In this document: piece after piece, positions 42,201 to 43,911 of the stretch | Position numbering within the stretch: the stretch's first letter is position 1 | Layout: each line of letters opens with the position of its first letter | Source: Pirellulales bacterium | GTDB lineage: Bacteria > Planctomycetota > Planctomycetia > Pirellulales > JAICIG01 | Assembly (NCBI GenBank): GCA_025927475.1 | Contig: JAICLL010000037.1 | Span: 1-43,911, forward strand | Direction of reading: 5' to 3' | DNA: 43,911 nucleotides | Translations under genes and position numbers: made by a program | The notes under the pieces: generated by a model | What the model was told of the DNA's origin: nothing | What the model saw: the letters and a program-made list of their open reading frames with translations, nothing else | Databases searched by the model: none

Positions 42201-43653
42201 AAAGCATCATCGCCCATGCCAATGCCGGCTGGTGCGGCACGGCCAAGAGCACGCCCGACCCGCCAACCACGCCCAGCGTCAGCCACGTCTGCCAACCGTC
42301 GACCAGCACGCGCCCGGCTTGCCGCACCAGCAACGTAAAAATCGCGAGCGCGGCGAGCTGGGTGATTGCCGCCGCGAGATCCCAGTGTTCTCGCGCCGTG
42401 CCGGCCATGGCCACAAAGTTCAGCGGCACCAGCAGCGTGCTGATAGTCAAAATGCCGCGGCTGGTCGAGGCCAACTTCCAGCGATGCTCGGTATAAAGCC
42501 CCATGCCGAACAAGGCCGCCGACACGCCCACGAAAATGAAGAATTGAAAATAAGGAATCGTCTTCAGCGTTTCCCAGAGGCTGATGACCAGCGCCACCGA
42601 AGAGCAGACAATCAGCAGCCCCCCGACCAGCTCGCCCCAGCGGATGTTGCGTTCTTCCATGAACGTCGAAAGCACTTCGGTCAGCGAACGCCGCGGGGTG
42701 GGAGGTTCATCCTGCCGATGGCCGCGTTTCGCTGCGCGATCGGGCGTGCTCTCGCGGTGCGAGAGCCGACTTGGAGCGGCAGCGCTGTCAACCGGCGATG
42801 CAGGTGGAGCGCTGTTTTCCGCGGAATGCGCAACGCCGGATGAGCGAGCGGGCGTAACCGCTGCCGCTTCGGCGATTTCGGCGGTGACCGGCTCAGAGAT
42901 CTTCACCGTGGATGCAGCGCGCAGCGCGCCGGCGAGTTGCTCCTTCTCTGCTTGCAACTGCGGCAGATCGAGCCGATTGAGCAGCGCAAGAAATGAGGCC
43001 GCGTCGGCGCGGCGCTGCTCTTGAATCGCAAGCCGCACCGCCTCCAGCGCCATTCGGCCCTTGCCCAGGTCATTCGTATGAATCTCGGTGATGCGTCGAT
43101 AGACGCTCAGCGCGTCGCCGATGCGGCCGATGCGTGCCAGCAGCCGCGCCAGGTTGATTTGCGCCGCGAGCGCCAAGGCGGCCCGCTGTGCCGGCGTCAT
43201 ACGGTCGTAAATCTCTAGCACGCGTTGCTGCTCGCGCGGCGCCAGCTCGCCAAACTTCATCAACAGCGTAACCAGCTCCGATTGAACGGGGGCCACCGCC
43301 GGAGGCGCCGATGGCACATTGGCCAGCGATTGCCGATAGGCTTTCACGCGCGTCATGAACCGACCGGCTTCCGCTGGCGGAAGCTGGCCGCCTGACCGCC
43401 ACCGCTCGAGCTGCCGTTCGACCGCTGCCAGGTCGTCGGTTTCCGTCGGCGCCCCGGTTTGCCGCGAGCGGCCGCACCAATCGCATTGCTGGCGCCGAAT
43501 GCCGGTTTGCCTGCCGCAATGCGGGCATGCCGAATTCGCTTCCGGCTCGTGCGGATGGAAAATCGCCCGTAGCGCAAAAGCCACGATCGCCCAGATGCCG
43601 TGGCCGATCAGAGTGATGAACGTCAGTGCGATCAGCAGCCAGAGCCAAAGCAT
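36283..43653 (-). CDS. Giant multi-pass membrane protein with N-terminal zinc ribbon
   Basis: A 2456-residue protein, unusually large. Residues 1-30 are a membrane helix. Cys43/46/57/60 (CPHC and CDWC) form a zinc ribbon. Residues ~75-265 are helical and TPR-like, and ~268-330 are Pro/Ala-rich and contain a palindromic repeat read as SRLSHREST. From about 340 to 2440 the sequence is a near-continuous series of hydrophobic helices, several dozen in all. The architecture recalls DUF2157/DUF2339-type membrane proteins but is much longer. Three other segments also look like in-frame repeat insertions: about 812-841 (SVFSEGDAETAGHKARSYLD), about 2040-2050 and about 2255-2275. ATG 43653 has a GAGGA site. 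The downstream 67-residue membrane gene overlaps by ATGA. Function is unknown; transport, sensing or envelope structure are all possible. Confidence 0.88.
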   Translation of the reverse strand: MLWLWLLIALTFITLIGHGIWAIVAFALRAIFHPHEPEANSACPHCGRQTGIRRQQCDWCGRSRQTGAPTETDDLAAVERQLERWRSGGQLPPAEAGRFMTRVKAYRQSLANVPSAPPAVAPVQSELVTLLMKFGELAPREQQRVLEIYDRMTPAQRAALALAAQINLARLLARIGRIGDALSVYRRITEIHTNDLGKGRMALEAVRLAIQEQRRADAASFLALLNRLDLPQLQAEKEQLAGALRAASTVKISEPVTAEIAEAAAVTPARSSGVAHSAENSAPPASPVDSAAAPSRLSHRESTPDRAAKRGHRQDEPPTPRRSLTEVLSTFMEERNIRWGELVGGLLIVCSSVALVISLWETLKTIPYFQFFIFVGVSAALFGMGLYTEHRWKLASTSRGILTISTLLVPLNFVAMAGTAREHWDLAAAITQLAALAIFTLLVRQAGRVLVDGWQTWLTLGVVGGSGVLLAVPHQPALAWAMMLSTPAVVLAAIAVGRAISDLACRQQAAAGDANRLFLLLGCLMFTVVVTLGLVVARSADRPTALNVLSPLIAAGGTLAAICGLFVMRAMADESQAGLRTSGTAVGLLGPAVMLAATGLAWPLPAAMIAVGLFNFAVLAFFAARFRVAALHAVAIACLALAYATATHVALGHLPAMERARPSVMLLRWFASAQTGASLAGLVLALAFAAEMLSRRGRRKDALVYVGGCAVVAVLSLCLVSVRGYLSGHADAWRAALVFAVYGLGCLAMNARWRKPIATHRGAALVGGALAYAIAFSGTFEVPYRWIVVALAQATWTTVTSVLIDLRRAAAPALVAGNAPSVFSEGDAETAGHKARSYLDDIATQGSAISAFAGPLRQWGIAASLMAVAAFAWIDWQRPLILSLDLAWLAAIWLTLAIAERSPRWFTAFQTAVYAAAAFAITAWLKEQPWVVGDPRGLLHPRSLQVYGIGCGLIGLFWTVLRVALRRRPAFAALSPAGAASVDRLVQYGSIVLSFGMAAAGALPGIDAEFLGNWQLRAIGGLPVGLLQDYAYDAFGWMLVGILAAGIVAALWDRWGKAELVASVLLLVNIALLVAGPAAISWATASALRWSLAVALVSGSLVVWFRGPLVRVAERCKCRLDLGEHAAGLTAGLLMMLAAIPVVGVSGLVASMRILGDAPAGPLAGNWLADVGFSVSHLVPLTLVVLSLTGYAVRETSPRYAFAAGVVANLTVTGGYALNLPQFGASEAARFVQLGAITAAAWTAGWLAARRRVLSFSERGESPSAWPLLRLQWAESALGNFLLLASAFALVAIVSSLGAGNGVHDWIATVGSPLGWFTLAAVCATGRLLGWQRGRPLRPEAIGLIGMTALGLVACSVEAVLPGTPWAFRTLMLGWASYAFSVVAATWWATAVYAPAASEGPPNALVRAAGVWVRVAGLLALLLGVKAVFVGGGDASEPLWGAAAIGIASAAAAAMAVWQRREGWAFIAGLGINLASSIVVWHRLTIGRRLVADEWLWLLQANLIAASVVGLLWLTARRRMYAARELHIGGSPFLTVQMAAIALGNALLLAAALMGLVARPGSISEVLRQHASSAGWFAWLAGSAAIAIYLYHLARRELIHLVASALLGAGVLAAITIGQADADWQAYHALIVGWASIAAVLIAVSWLAGRSANEEMASSPPSGWLSLKRLLPAREAEAWATTIAVALAALAIRAAATDPARPWWSMIAAVSAAGISMALGLWLRRSQHDYRSGLFACLAVSLFWYAQDHAGGGDLLLMNAIALAAIGSFWSLIARWAKATEPAAPSERILPFEHAAVAISVGLISAVAWLAWCASWLSSEPAMAALRFTCDVRLSWAAWAAVVAALAIARGDRRAMFCPAGFYSVGLAAVALALGQRGWSGGELLWATGPALAGWTLAAALVVWVANGDSQKRESSRGWFFAAQASIGAVAALLSVWTAVAFETHFDRAAGGVSILLLLFASGCMLRGAGDRRLEFWQMAMLAMMVLTPAEWMWVFCEGASPAILWLHRETALLVSLALSIAGCEWLAPRILWRGRSQASHEGECSRSEKRRNAWRQSVRRWLPTIIGLALAVLTLVFIQERSQYVPREGVAMALVAKLAVAATLVGLALLAVMYAVLERRDPLRLSPRGRTAYVYAAEALAVLVCVHVRTTMPKLIPFGMIENWWTLIVMIVAFCGAGFAEFFQRRRLSVLAEPLARTAMLAPLLPAAAPLAGLVWLPDELHVWMIQARLFSNEVVLFLVAAFYGLQATLVNSPSSPLAPRDGVVSASEARRRASVQSLLFAALAVTSGNAGLWLLWRRLHIEFLVHPQLWLIPPALAALVAEYLNRDRLKPEQSGAVRYLALSTIYVASTADVFISHVDRQISLPLVLVLLGLSVAGILSGMLLQIRSFLYLGFTFLLVDLSVMVYHASWDLGHTWVFWSTGIAVGLAILALFAVFEKRRNEMVLALERFKDWR
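36848..36873. repeat. Palindromic insertion in the giant gene (third copy type)
   Basis: CGCGGAGAC and GTCTCGCG form an 8-bp stem with a bulge, read in frame as APRDGVVSASEARRR. The sequence resembles the CTCCGCGA palindrome family at 1703-1740 and 42748-42766. Confidence 0.45.
41141..41227. repeat. Inverted repeat of the GCCGGCCACAAG family inside the giant gene
   Basis: TAGCTCCGGGCCTTGTGCCC (from 41141) and TTGCCGGCCACAAGGGCCGG (41201-41220) are inverted copies about 40 bp apart. They are read in frame as part of SVFSEGDAETAGHKARSYLD, which interrupts the run of membrane helices at about residues 812-841. Confidence 0.75.
42748..42766. repeat. Hairpin repeat read as SRLSHREST in the giant gene
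   Basis: GCTCTCGC-GGT-GCGAGAGC, an 8-bp stem with a 3-nt loop, has the same form as GCTTTCGC-GGA-GCGAAAGC at 1722-1740, with compensated T-to-C/A-to-G changes in the stem. Both are read in the same frame, giving RLSHREST here and RLSLREST in the deacetylase. Confidence 0.75.
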
Positions 43654-43911
43654 CGGCGGTCCTCACGACGAACGAAAGGCCGGTAGGCGATTCCAACGAT
43701 CGCCGAACTCCCAGCCCCATACTCTAGAGGCTCGCCGCCGGCGCGGATATAACGCCACGGGAATTAAACGCGAATCAGCGGTTGAAGCCAACACTGCGGA
43801 CTTGGTAAAACGATCGAGCACGGTCTCCCGGTCATCTTTCACGGTTAAAAACATGGGCAATCCGGCCGGGCCGACCAACACGCCAGCCCCCGATCAACGA
43901 TTCCCGCCAGA
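43654..43911. other. Upstream region of the giant membrane protein gene
   Basis: About 258 bases with no credible gene; the open frame 43663-43881 on the minus strand has atypical composition and no ribosome-binding site. It should contain the promoter of the giant gene, but no clear boxes were found. Confidence 0.35.

Noticed and set aside
43663-43881. 72-residue minus-strand ORF upstream of the giant gene
   Set aside because: No ribosome-binding site, no recognisable motif, and it overlaps the giant gene's leader; likely chance.

Overview
The window looks like a chromosomal fragment of a planctomycete, probably Pirellulales-like. The evidence is high GC, two secreted PQQ-type beta-propeller proteins opening with a WPQFRGP or WTQFRGP motif, an EPLEERIAPS-type N-terminal motif, a giant multi-pass membrane protein, and several dispersed palindromic repeats, some read in frame inside genes. 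The first ~118 bases are C/G homopolymer and look like a contig-end artefact. No tRNA, rRNA, CRISPR array or intact transposon is visible.

Region 1 (1-11757) is an exopolysaccharide locus. A leftward operon with overlapping genes encodes two tandem CelD-type acyltransferases, a polysaccharide deacetylase and a Wzx-like flippase that runs off the left edge. Rightward genes encode a Wzz/GumC-like chain-length protein, an initiating sugar-phosphate transferase, a GT4 and a GT26 glycosyltransferase. A leftward GT2 (TIGR04283-like) closes the region. A nucleotidyltransferase-like protein with a small overlapping partner gene and a G-rich 15-bp tandem repeat interrupt it.

Region 2 (11758-16835) holds a secreted PQQ-propeller protein, a ferredoxin/metallo-beta-lactamase fusion and a DinG/XPD-type helicase, separated by repeat-rich spacers.

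Region 3 (16954-22317) is the most unusual. A 66-residue peptide gene lies 23 bp upstream of a fused PqqD-like/M50 protease/HlyD protein. Divergent from it is an FAD enzyme carrying the flavin-halogenase WxWxIP motif, followed by a third CelD-type acyltransferase. I propose a peptide maturation and export system, possibly with halogenation. This is inference.

Region 4 (22457-35071) is mostly housekeeping: clpX with a strong terminator, rpe, a histidine-phosphatase fold protein that has lost its catalytic residues, accD, a fused E1 alpha/beta 2-oxoacid dehydrogenase and a DAHP synthase. Among these are a sulfotransferase remnant, a SPOR-like secreted protein, a hicB-hicA pair whose hicA has no stop codon and reads into a secreted lectin-like protein, and a second PQQ-propeller gene bracketed by repeat copies.

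Region 5 (35180-43653) has an MNT/HEPN toxin-antitoxin pair, a 67-residue membrane protein and a 2456-residue zinc-ribbon multi-pass membrane protein.
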